The notes beneath the pieces were generated by a model that made no database searches, was not told where the DNA came from, and was given only the letters and a program-made list of their open reading frames with translations. Source: Neurospora tetraspora (Eukaryota > Ascomycota > Sordariomycetes > Sordariales > Sordariaceae). Taken from it: DNA of 64,000 bases. The translations under genes were made by a program, and so were the position numbers. The stretch is from the NCBI RefSeq assembly GCF_033439725.1, contig NW_026944384.1, forward strand, positions 3,906,001-3,970,000, written 5' to 3'. Positions 1 through 9,675 of this stretch are shown piece by piece; the stretch's first letter is position 1, and every line of letters begins with the position of its first letter.

Positions 1-171
1 CTGAATAGTCAACCCCCTATAAATCGGCGACACGGCGTATCCAATACCGCCCAGCATCGCCGAGGCCACGCCCCACTTGAAGGCTCCGGACAAGGCGCCC
101 TTGCATGCCTCCCACGAGGCTTGGTTGGCCTCTTCGTGCTTAATGGTGTTGATGTCGAGTGGTCTGGACAT
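1..171 (-). CDS. Small glycine-rich membrane protein, N-terminal part (partial)
   Basis: The first 57 codons of a minus-strand gene run off the left edge. The start is fixed by an ATG preceded by a pyrimidine- and A-rich leader, and the frame is open to base 1. The peptide begins MSRPLDINTIKHEEANQASW and then has a small-residue, glycine-rich hydrophobic stretch (about residues 30-52, containing GAFKWGVASAMLGGIGYAV) that looks like one membrane segment. I recognise the style of a conserved fungal small membrane protein, possibly mitochondrial, but cannot name a family. Its C-terminus, and any intron beyond base 1, are not visible. The first exon may end at or near base 1, because the last codon is CAG. 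Its promoter would lie in the 790 bases to the right, shared with the 3' end of the IGP dehydratase gene. Confidence 0.65.
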   Translation of the reverse strand, partial: MSRPLDINTIKHEEANQASWEACKGALSGAFKWGVASAMLGGIGYAVSPIYRGLTIQ

Positions 172-963
172 TTTTGGTGTTTTTGTGTGTGTTTGTCTGT
201 CTTAAGAAAAAGAGGTATATGGCGTGGATGGAGGAGGTAGTGTGGATTGGTGATGAGGAACTTAGGTTCCTGGGGTGTTTGGAAGGACTCAGGTGTTGAG
301 GTCGTTAAGCCTGGCTGATGTGACGGTTCTCGTTTGAATTTGTTTGTTCGTTCGGCTTGTTGGTTGTATAGAGGTCGTTGAGGTGGTTCAGTGAGTGATT
401 CACCCTCGGAAGGCCGTATCCCGGAACGTATGAGATGTGGAGTGAGTCGTTGCTGCCGGTGGATGCAACAATGGAGATTCTTTTGCTTTTGATTTTGAGT
501 TTTGACGAAGACTGGTTTATTTCGTCTTCGTTTGATTACAGACGTTTCCGGTGCGAGGCCTCAGTGCCGTATAATGCGTGTCTGTATCAGAGTCACTGAG
601 ATGGAGAAAATTGAATGTACGTCACACGAACGATGGGATTGTGCGTATTTCCCGGAACTTCTTGCCCTGGGCTTCCACTTTCCCCTCGATCCCCGTTCTG
701 CTGTCCGCTGTGGGGCCCGCATCTGTCCGAAAGGGGAACTTTGTCAACAACCTGCATCAGGGGTGTTTTCCTATTTGTACCGTCACGATATCACCAATTC
801 CCCAGTTGCTTGCCCATTCTCATCACCTCTACTCTACGTCGTCGCTATGGAAAAATGATGGAAACCAGACATGCGCGCAAAATATCACGGTAAATGACAT
901 TACATGGTATCTTTGCAACTCTATATCAAACAAATCTATAACCAACTCCCTTTCCCAACTTTC
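172..963. other. Intergenic: promoter and leader of the partial gene, 3' flank of his-1
   Basis: No coding region is supported here. The stretch separates the start of the leftmost minus-strand gene from the stop of the IGP dehydratase gene. Long overlapping open frames on the plus strand at 502-1333 lack family resemblance, and their right part is antisense to the IGP dehydratase exon. Short TTTG/TTCG-rich runs near 330-360 are the only compositional feature I see. Confidence 0.6.
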
Positions 964-1739
964 TTATACGCTGAGCGTTCCCTTGGTGCTAGGAACCTCA
1001 CCCTCGCGACCCGCCACCCGACTAGTAGCTTGCCTCGTGGCAACCGCAAGCGCCTTGAACGCGCTCTCGGCTCTGTGGTGGTCGTTGTCGCCGCGGAGGC
1101 AGTCGACGTGCACGGTGATGCGGGCAGCCCCGGCAAAGCTCTGGATGCAGTGGGGGATCATCTCGGTGCTGAGGTCACCAATCTTCTCGCGCTTCAGACC
1201 AAGGTCGACGACGGCGAAGGGACGGTTCGACAGATCGACGACGGCACGGCTGAGGGCCTCGTCGAGAGGGCAGTATGCGTATCCGAAGCGCGCGAGACCG
1301 GTGGGAGTGCCGAGGGCCTTGGCGAAGGCGTAGCCCAGAGCGATGCAGACGTCTTCGGCGGTGTGGTGGTCGTCGACTGTGAAGAGATAAAGTCAGTTTC
1401 GAGTTCTGGATGATGTTTGCGCCCTGGAGAACTTTGCGCCCAAGCGAAAAAGGTCTACTAACTGTGAAGGTCGCCCTTGCAAGCAAGAGCAAGACTCCAG
1501 CCGGCGTGCTTGGCGAGCGCATGGAGCATGTGGTCGAGGAAGCCAATGCCGGTGTCGACGCTGATAGTTTGCGACTTGCTAGCCTGAGTGGCGTGGCCGT
1601 CGGCGATGCTGACGTTCAGGCGGGCGTCGGTCTCGGGAGGGAATGCGCCGCCATCAAGGTTGAGGGCGATCTGGATCTTGGTCTCGTTGGTGTCGCGCGC
1701 AAAGGCAGCCCAGCGGGGCGCAGGCTGTTCGGAGCTCAT
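964..1739 (-). CDS. his-1: Imidazoleglycerol-phosphate dehydratase (histidine biosynthesis)
   Basis: Dehydrates imidazole glycerol phosphate to imidazole acetol phosphate (EC 4.2.1.19), the sixth step of histidine synthesis, as a manganese enzyme. Two exons are read on the minus strand: 1739-1463 and 1376-964. The 86-nt intron begins GTTAGT and ends TTCACAG. Joining them gives 229 residues, normal for the fungal enzyme. Visible family motifs are [13 protein letters not shown], the DDHHTAED metal site created exactly across the splice, a second HCIQSFA segment, and [12 protein letters not shown] near the C-terminus. The duplicated His-rich half-motifs are diagnostic of the family. It is divergently arranged with LOC1 across 487 bp. 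In Neurospora this enzyme is called his-1 and in yeast HIS3; the symbol rests on family knowledge only. Confidence 0.95.
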
Positions 1740-2226
1740 GGTGTCTGGGTAGGGTGTCTTAGACTTCTGGGAACTGCAGACTCGTAGGATATGGCGACGG
1801 CAACGTGATCAATTGGGATGAAAGGATGGCGACAATAAACTTGATGATCTTAGAAATTTTGGCGGTTTCGGAGGGCCACCCAGTGACGCACCGAGCAATC
1901 GATAGTGCCGCCAACCCCGCGCTAGACTTTTCTGCTTGCCTGCCGATCTCCAGCAGCCAATTCGAGATTCCAGGGCAGGCCCACAGCGAGCTGACGGACC
2001 CCACTGCTCCGTAGCCGCAGGCATTAATACAGTGCCAATTAAGCTCTAGCTTAGCAGCGATAAGATAAGGCAGGGACCAATTCCGGTCCCAAAATTTTCC
2101 CCAGAGAAGTCGACCGAAGCGACAGCGTACAGGATACATTCGAAAGTATTCCCACTCCATCCACCTATCCATCCACCGACTCAATCCATTTCTGCGACGG
2201 TATCAACATCGCAATCATAAATCACC
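1740..2226. promoter_or_regulatory. Divergent promoter between his-1 and LOC1
   Basis: A 487-bp gap separates two start codons facing away from each other, so it must hold both promoters. A TGACGCA heptamer at 1884-1890 is one base away from the TGACTCA site of Gcn4/CPC-1, the general amino-acid-control activator; I see no perfect copy. No convincing TATA box is visible. The assignment as a shared promoter is an inference from geometry. Confidence 0.5.
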
Positions 2227-2953
2227 ATGGCGCCGACCAAGACGATAAAGAACAAGCATGCTGCGAACAAATCCGGCATCAAGGGCAGCAAAGATGCGGA
2301 GAGGTCGAGGAACGATGGAGTGCTCAAGTCGAAGGGAAAGCCGAAGAGCAAGACCCACACTCTCGTGACTGCCAACAAGGGCCGACCGAACATCCAGGAG
2401 CTTATCGCCAGGAAGCAGAAGAAGAAGAAGTACAGCGAAAAGGAGCTTGCGGGAATGATTCCGGAACTCAACATGATCACCCCCGTTGGTGTGACCAAGC
2501 CGAAGGGAAAGAAGAAGGGCAAGGTGTTTGTCGATGACAAGGTTAGTTCTTTTTGGCTGGCAATCGGGCCTCTGGTGGTCTCCATTTTCGAAACCAGAAA
2601 GTTTCAATAGACTGACATGTTTTTTACCCCCTACACAGGAGAGCATGGCCACCATCCTCGCCATCGTACAAGCAGAAAAGGAGGGCCAGATCGAGTCCAA
2701 GATGATCAAGGCGCGACAAATGGAGGAGATCCGCGAGGCGAGACGCGCCGAAGCCGACAAGAAGGAGGCCGAGCGCAAGGCCAGGCTAGAAGAGACCAAG
2801 GACTCGCTGCGCAAGAAGCGTAAGCGCAGCAAGTCCCAGGGCGGCAAGGGCGACGACGACGACTCCAGAGATGTCAAGGAGTTCTCGTCTGCAGGCACGA
2901 AAGCCGTCAAGTCGAAAAAGAAGAAGTCGGTATCCTTCGCTGCCCCCGAATAA
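2227..2953 (+). CDS. LOC1: LOC1-like 60S ribosomal subunit assembly/export factor
   Basis: A nucleolar RNA-binding protein. In yeast Loc1 acts in pre-60S assembly and in ASH1 mRNA localisation. Exon 1 is 2227-2541 and exon 2 is 2639-2953; the 97-nt intron starts GTTAGT and ends CTACACAG, with CTGAC upstream of the acceptor. Each exon contributes 105 codons (stop included), giving 209 residues. The protein is extremely basic throughout: an N-terminal [17 protein letters not shown] block, a central [32 protein letters not shown] segment typical of fungal LOC1, a charged predicted coiled coil (about residues 115-160) and a Lys/Arg tail with an acidic DDDD patch. The sequence fits the Neurospora LOC1 protein as I remember it. 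Confidence 0.93.
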
Positions 2954-3461
2954 TCAATCAAGCGAGGATGGAAGCTTCGAAGGTCCCTCCTGGGCCTGGG
3001 CTAGGAGAATGAAGGAAGTGGGAGGGTGGAAGCTTGTCGCGTAATACCTACACCAAGCATTATTTTCTCGCATGTATGGCGTCTGGGCGTTTATATCAAC
3101 CAAAGTCTTCGGCGGCGGGTAGGATGGGCTTGGCCGGGGGAAAATTCTTATTACTTTTTGTCTGTCTGGGAATTGAAGATACCAATTGGGCTCGCCAGCA
3201 TTGGTCCAGCCTTCGCCATGAGTTGTTTGATGTTGTTTAAGTGATAACTGCGGGACGCGTGTAGCTCGTGGCTTGTATGAGCCTTCAGTGAACATACTTT
3301 CGGTTCCATTCCAAGTCGAAAGTACGAATCTAAGTCTATATCCAGCGCCAATGCACCTTTAAGTCTTGTCTAACCCTCGATCTAGGCCCAACTGACGAAA
3401 CAAATCTCTAGAATCTTTCCAAAGTACACTTTCGCTATCTATGTGTTCACTCAAGCACCAT
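2954..3461. other. Convergent 3' region between LOC1 and the hydrolase gene
   Basis: Both flanking genes end here, so the 508 bp should hold two 3' UTRs and overlapping polyadenylation regions. Open frames present on both strands (for example 2954-3295 minus) show no family resemblance and are treated as chance. Confidence 0.6.
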
Positions 3462-4988
3462 CTATTGGTCGAGATCGAGAATCTGCAACTTGCGCTGCAC
3501 GGGATCGAAGTGAGTTCTGAACTGGCTGTCAAACTTGTCGCAAGCATCAGGCTTGATGGCGTCCAAGTCGATCTCGAAAGCCATCTTGTTCAGGAAGTTG
3601 CAGATCTAGAGAACCAGTCAGCAAAAGGCAACCGGACATTGAGACTATGGAAACTTACAGGACGAGTGTGCCATCTTCCGCCACCGACCTCGAACCAAGA
3701 AAGATGTCCGCCGAGAGACGTAAGGCAGAGAACCGTGTAGGGGTTCTGCTTAATCTCTTGGTAAGGAATGGCTTCCTCGACAGCGATCTAGTGAGGGTTA
3801 GCTCTACGCTCATCAAGTCTTTGTGCTGAACTCTTCAGGAGGAAGGATATGATATGCTCACCGGATCATCAGCGGCAGAGAGTGCCATAAAGGGAATTCT
3901 GATGCCTAGGACAGCATCACATGAGGAAGCATCGCGGTAGTAGGCGTCTTCGGTGGGGTAACCCCAGGTTACGGTCTGCACTTCACGATCAAACTCGTTC
4001 AGGTAGGTGATGTTCTGTATCCTGTCGTAGTCGAGGTTGGTGTACTTGAGCACGGTCTCCTTGTGGTTTGCGACAAGCTTCTTCATGTTGGCTGCAAAAT
4101 CACATATGTGTCAGCAATCTTGTTGACTAGGTAGCGTGAAAGAAGCGGATTGAACCTACTTCCCATGACCCGTTGGTAGAGTCTTCCCAAATGAGTTCGC
4201 CGTAAAGCTCTGTTGGTGACATCCAGGTTGAAAGGGTTTCCAACGGCAATTGCACCCTTCAGAAGACAACCCTCCCCTTCTTCTCCGACATACTGTATCG
4301 AAAATGTCAGTGACCTTTGAAACCGGTTCCTTAAAGGGCGGTTCTAGTTACTTACATTAGTCAAAATGTTCGCACCCAGAGAGAAACCAACGCCAAAAAG
4401 GGGACGGTTAGGGAAATTCTTTCTGGCCCATTTCACAACCTGTCGAACATCCCATGTGGCCCTAGCATTGAAGAAGAGGCCGCTTGTGACTGCGCTGTTT
4501 GCACATCCGCGAGAGTTGACTACGCAAATTTCCCACTTGCCACTCTCCACGAGAGGCAGAATGGCGTGACGGAGATAAATTTCATGCGAGCCTCCGGACA
4601 GACCGTGGAGCACGATAAGCATAGGTTTGCTGTCATCGGAAGGCAAGTTGGCAAAGGCTTGCTCGGAGAAGTAGGCGGTCCTTGGAGGCAGTTTCTCTTC
4701 GAAGTCCTGGTGCGGCTCAGTCACAAAATCGACAGTGAAGGTTCCGTTGTAGAGCTTATGGTCTGAGTCGAAGATCTTTCGGCGATAGTAGATCTGGGGG
4801 CCATGCTCCTTGACCACTGTCCACATGGTCTGGACATGTCCGTTGAAGAGAAGCGGGTTCAGCTGGCATGGCGGAGTGGCCTGTTCGCAGACCTTGAGCA
4901 AGTCGGTTGTAGTACCATCCTTCTGCTGGAGTGTAAGTGGTGATGCGTGGTGGGTGAAAGAGATCTTGGCACGACCGAACCAGTCCAT
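3462..4988 (-). CDS. YheT/Eht1-type alpha/beta hydrolase (esterase or acyltransferase)
   Basis: Five exons on the minus strand: 4988-4356, 4292-4160, 4091-3862, 3787-3659 and 3605-3462. All four introns use GT-AG (donors GTAAGT, GTAGGT, GTGAGC, GTAAGT), and the total is 422 residues. The N-terminus has the NPLLFNGHVQTMWT block typical of the YheT family (yeast Eht1, Eeb1, YMR210W). The oxyanion region is LIVLHGLSGGSHE. The nucleophile elbow is GVGFSLGAN (Ser203), an Asp pair is present in SAADDP (330-331), and the His is in GGHLSWFE (His360), so the catalytic triad appears complete. Yeast relatives make or cleave medium-chain fatty acid ethyl esters or monoacylglycerols. The substrate here cannot be read from sequence. 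It is divergent from MAU2. Confidence 0.92.
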
Positions 4989-5977
4989 GATTGCGCCTAA
5001 ACGACCGTTGATCCGGCCAACTCGTAGAAATGTTGAAGAGGAAATTGTGAAGAGGATAAAAGATAAGAGACTATGTTAAAAGAATGGAAGATATCAAAAG
5101 ATTAAGGATGTGTGGGAGAGCCAAGAAAGACAGACAGACTCCTTTTTAATCGACTTCAAAGTGCCGAGGTATAAAGAGGTGAAGGCAAAGTCAATCTTTT
5201 GGCGGTTCTTGACCTGGCGCTGCCCCCCTATAGGTCTGGGTATCCGTTATCACGATGATGATGACGATGACAACGAATCGGGGCCTTGAACTCTACCTAA
5301 TGTTACCTTTAGGCTCAACCTTCAACGCAAAATATCGCGTCTCTAGACTCCTCGGCATATTGACTCTTCCCTTTTCAGCCCCAGGAGCGGGAGAGCTCCC
5401 AAGGTTCAAAAGTCTAGTCCGGTTCCATCTTCGTTTCTCCACAGCATCACGCCCTGATGGGCCCCGAACAATCGGGATGACAGTGGTACGAGTGGAAAAC
5501 GAACCCTTCCATTCCTTGTCCATCTCATCCAGTCGGTTCCTGTCCCCTGCTGTCTTCCCGTCGGACCTGCAGCCAAGCAAATGCGGATTCTGGATGCCTG
5601 CCCTGCCTGCTATTGTGGGCCACATAGAGGTACCCGTCATCGGACGCCAATCAGCTGAAGGACAGCGTCGGTGGACGCACTGTCCTTGCCGCGGCGGCAG
5701 CGCGCTAACAGTCGGACACGGCAATAGCAACCACGCAGACATCAAGCAAGCTGCTGCTCTTCTTCCTGCCAACATCACAATGGGAATTTGAAAACTTCCG
5801 TCGCCTCTGTCAAACCCTTTCCTTACAAACATTGACCATGTTACGTTCCTAGCGACCGTCATCTGTCACATTTGCCAAATATCTGAGTATCCCGACACCA
5901 ATAGCGCGCAGTCCTACCGCCGATGCACGAACGTATTTACGGCCGCCGCGACACGAAGACATAAGACCGCTCTCCAA
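4989..5977. promoter_or_regulatory. Divergent promoter between the hydrolase and MAU2
   Basis: About 990 bp between two divergent starts. It contains a short ATG/ACG trinucleotide run near 5252-5272 and otherwise mixed-composition DNA. Open frames at 5255-5862 on both strands overlap each other and have no recognisable domains, so I treat the stretch as promoter plus 5' UTR. Confidence 0.5.
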
Positions 5978-8882
5978 TTGACAAATGCCATGACATATCA
6001 CGATGCGATGCCCCCGGGGCAGCCATACGGCAGTTATCCTCAACAGAATCAGAACCAGCAACAACAGCAGCAGGCTCAACAACCCTTTCAGCCCCTTGCC
6101 GGATATCACCATCAGCAGCAGCACCACCAGCAGCACCACCAGCAGCACTACGTGAATGGCTACCAGAATGGGCAACCCCAGTATCTTCAACAACCTCAAC
6201 AAACTCAGCAATCACAGGTCCCGTACGCGCAGTCAGCCTACCCCCAGGCTCAACCGATGTTTTATCCCAATAATCCTGTCAACTTGTCGACTTATAGCTC
6301 TAATCCTACCACGTCGTTCGCTCACACCCCGCAAACGACGACGGCGCCCGTTCAATTCGTCGATCCGTCCTTCCTCCAAAAGCAATATGTTCCGCCTATA
6401 CAAACAAACCGTATCCTACCAGCGCCTCAACCGATGACCGTGTCAAGTCCTCAGCTACCTCTGCCTCAAATTTCACGGCACAATCAGCAAATACCACCGC
6501 AACAGATTCAGCAGACAACAAATCACCATGACCAACAGCAGCAGCAACACCAACAGCAGCAGCAGCGACACACACAGAATCAGCATCACCAACAACAGGA
6601 ACGACAACAACCACGCCCTCAACCTTCACAACCTCAGAACTCCCCGCATCTACAGACACAACAGTTGCATCAGCCGATCTCCCATCAGAACAGCCATAGA
6701 TCAGACGAGAGGCGCCTACAACCTCAAGCGACATCTACCAAAATGGCTACACCACGGGGTCCAGGACGGCCCCCTTCTGTCGCGAAATCATCTGCTTCAA
6801 CGCAAAGAGCCGGCCATGTCGAAACGCTGCCACTGTTGCTATGTGTGGCCGAAGACTGCTTCGCCAAAGCACACGCTGCAGCTTCAAAAGTTGCGAGGTC
6901 AATGTCAGATAGTGAGGTCAACGAATATCACAAGATGGTAGCAACAGGTCTGGGCTGTCTTGAAGTTGCCATGAATTCCAATAAGTTGTGGCCTCGTCTG
7001 GAGGCTAGACTCTGTCTCAGATACGCCAGCGTTCTCATAGAGGAAACGACCAATATCATGGAGGCCGAAACTGCTCTGACAAGGGGCATTTTGGTATGCG
7101 AAAAGGTATGCAACTCGAGGGCCATGGGCAGCAGATACCTGAGGATATGTCAGGCTGACTTTAAATCACAGCATCGTTTCATCGACCTCAAATACTGCTC
7201 GCAGTTTCTCTTAATGAAGACCCTCTTTCAACGCAATCCAAAAGCAGCGTTCAAGTCCCTTGATACCCATATAATGGATGCTACTATGTACAAACACGCA
7301 CCATGGGTCTATGCATTTCGCTTTCTAAAAGCTGCGTTTCATATTCAGTCAGGAACTGCTGCTGATCACCACGCGCTGGAAAACTTGCGCCGGATGTCGT
7401 CGATTGCGACAACAAGGGACGAGAAGGCCATGTTTGTCATGGTAATGCTCCTGGAAGGACTGTCTCACCTCAACACGATGAAGGATGACTGGATCAACCG
7501 TGTTCAAAATTGTATTGCGCAGGCACAGAAACTGCAATTTGATGATGCTGCTCACATTCCTCAGCTCGACGTCCTTCTACTGTTGCTCGATCTTGCCTGC
7601 AGCCTTCGGCAAAAGTCTCACAGAGATGCTGCTCAAAAGCTGAGCGTCCTTCAGAGCAAGTTAGAGGAACTGCGCAACCTCCCAAGCTGGTCTTCGGTTT
7701 CGGATGAGCTTCTTCTTCCCATTAGACGCGTTGTCAACGACGCTGCACCGACACTCAGCCGTGATACAGAGGCCGTCCTCCGGCGTGGGGATGGCGCCTT
7801 TGATTACTTGGTGTTATCGGCTCTGGGGAAACAAGAGTCGTTCGCAATGGCGTAAGTGGATCGGTACTCAACAAATAGGTACACATGAATACTGACCATC
7901 ACGCAGGTACATATTCAACGGCATAGTGGCACTTTACAAATCCACAACTCTGGGAAGAAGCTCGACAATCTGGACCGAGGCTGTGCGATTGTTGGAAGGT
8001 AGGCATCAGTGAGCGTCGGTTCTCGATTCAGTACCGCTAACCTGTTACTCAGACAAGAACTCGGGCTCGGGACTGAAACCGCTTCCGGATGCTCTCGCGC
8101 ATGCCCAGTGGGCAAAGGGTGTAAGCAACTATGTTCAAGTCCTTATTGGACTGCAAGCCGCCACTCTTTCGGACTGGCGGAAGGTGAAGACGTGTCTCGA
8201 TGCGCTGGGTACAGCGCAACAGCCAGAAGGGTTTCTGGATGTGCTGACTCTTTACCTAACCGGAGTCTTCAAACAAGGGATCGCCAAACTTGGTGAGGCA
8301 CTTGCGATCTGGAAAGACCCGAGATTCGCAATGGACCGGAATGGGACACCCCAAAATAACACGAGCCACATCGCTTCGGAGCTATGCATCCTAGCTGCGC
8401 TGAATCGGATCTGGATCATGCAATCGCCAGCACATGACAATGATGAGGAAACAGCACAGCTCCTGGATTTTCTACGACCGCTCTGTGAGGATAATCCTGA
8501 TCTGGATATCAGGATCGCATACAACCTGGTGCTCGCCTCCATTACGCTGGATCCGCCGCTGCCGATCAACCAGGTCAAGCAGCATATGAAGCTGTCTCTG
8601 AACGGCGCGCAAAACACCAGCAACACACATTTCCTGTCGATCGCGTTGAACATTATGCGTAACAAGCTCTTCGAAAACGTCGTGGGAGAACAGGCACTGA
8701 AAAGCGCAAGAGCAGGCACGGCGCAGGCAAAGAAGAGCGGGAATCTTTTGTGGATGAGCGTGGCCGAGGGCATGCTCGCCCAGTCCCTCGAACAACAAGG
8801 GCTCAAGGAAGAGGCCGAAAAGACACGGGAAGACGGAATTCGGCTGGCAAACGAGGCCCACCTTCGAACACAGGTGGAATAA
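5978..8882 (+). CDS. mau2: Cohesin loading factor MAU2/SCC4
   Basis: The partner of SCC2/NIPBL that loads cohesin on chromosomes. Four exons: 5978-7105, 7172-7851, 7907-7998 and 8053-8882, total 909 residues. The intron at 7106-7171 is 66 nt and stop-free, so it is easily missed; its GTATGC donor, GGCTGAC branch site and CACAG acceptor argue that it is removed. The first about 280 residues are low complexity, with long Gln/His tracts (CAG/CAC-rich DNA at 6050-6160 and 6500-6620). From about residue 285 (CVAEDCFAKAHAAASKVA) the protein is a helical TPR-like array of the cohesin loading factor family. Matching blocks are LEARLCLRYASVLIEETTNIMEAE and the HRFIDLKYCSQFLLMKTLFQ segment formed across the splice. 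The start could also be a downstream ATG (5993 or 6008). Confidence 0.9.
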
Positions 8883-9675
8883 GACCTTGGAGGTGTCTTG
8901 GAGGTGAAGGGATAAGGATGGCTTTATATTGTCTTCGGTAGCGTATGTGTTATAGCGATGAGGCGCACCGGTTGGAGTTTCTTGTCGACGGGGTATGGTG
9001 CATGTAAGCGATCTGTCAATTCCTAGGTCGGAGTAAGGTAACTGGGGCATGATATGGCGAGGGACCATTAGCGTGTATTTCAAACAGGCATGGAGCAGTA
9101 GACATTTGCAAACGATACCCAGGCATATCTCTGTAGTCAAGGCATGGAGCATCTTTATACACAGTAAAGACCCGGAGCTGGAATTCGGGACGGGTGTGCA
9201 AGTCGAATGCCAAGACATGACGCCCTGAAGTTCAATATTTTGTGGGGAACTGTGATGCCAGATGCCCCATAAATCCCGACAAGCTCCACGGAATGGAGCC
9301 ACGCTAGTGGACAATGAACCCCAGTGCCCCAGCAAAAAAATAAATCCAGATAGAGACGAGACCGATAACGATAGTGACCATGGTCCTGTAGTGTGAAAGA
9401 AGATTGTCGCTGTTTTGCCCCAAGTTAGACCAGACCCCTCCGAGAAACCGGACCTTCAACCAAGCCATTCCTTTTCGTTTTCTTCTCTCTCCGCCCTCCC
9501 CCTCCTTCATCCTTGGACGCGGAAGACGTTGTGCTGGCAGCGTTGGCAGGGATTACTTTACGGCAATCCATCCTCCGCTCGCTTCCTCTCTGTCCGATCG
9601 CAGAGTGACCATCCGAAGCACGACCCAGTTCGGATTCTCGATTTCAGTCGCAAACGCCGACCCGAAGTCGCAGAG
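8883..9675. other. Intergenic between MAU2 and PET127
   Basis: About 790 bp that includes the MAU2 3' UTR and the PET127 leader. An open frame in the PET127 frame extends upstream to 9415, but the mitochondrial presequence begins at 9676. A 25-codon membrane-like micro-ORF on the minus strand is listed separately. Confidence 0.5.
9304..9381 (-). CDS. Candidate 25-residue membrane micropeptide
   Basis: The ATG has a good eukaryotic context (GACCATGG) and directly follows CACACTACAG, a plausible 3' splice site, so the leader could be spliced. The peptide begins MVTIVIGLVSIWIYFFAG and is one continuous hydrophobic segment ending GFIVH, without charged residues apart from the terminal His. The same frame stays open upstream to 9510 with a basic Gly/Arg/Lys-rich stretch. 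Tiny single-span proteins of this size exist in fungal ER and mitochondrial complexes, but this one matches none I know. It could also be a chance hydrophobic frame in the region between MAU2 and PET127. Confidence 0.25.
   Translation of the reverse strand: MVTIVIGLVSIWIYFFAGALGFIVH

Noticed and set aside
578-1787. Plus-strand frames at 578-1333, 904-1413 and 1410-1787
   Set aside because: They are largely antisense to the two IGP dehydratase exons, whose family motifs decide the strand.
9415-9675. 87-codon N-terminal extension of PET127
   Set aside because: The stretch is not conserved-looking, and a standard mitochondrial presequence starts at 9676.
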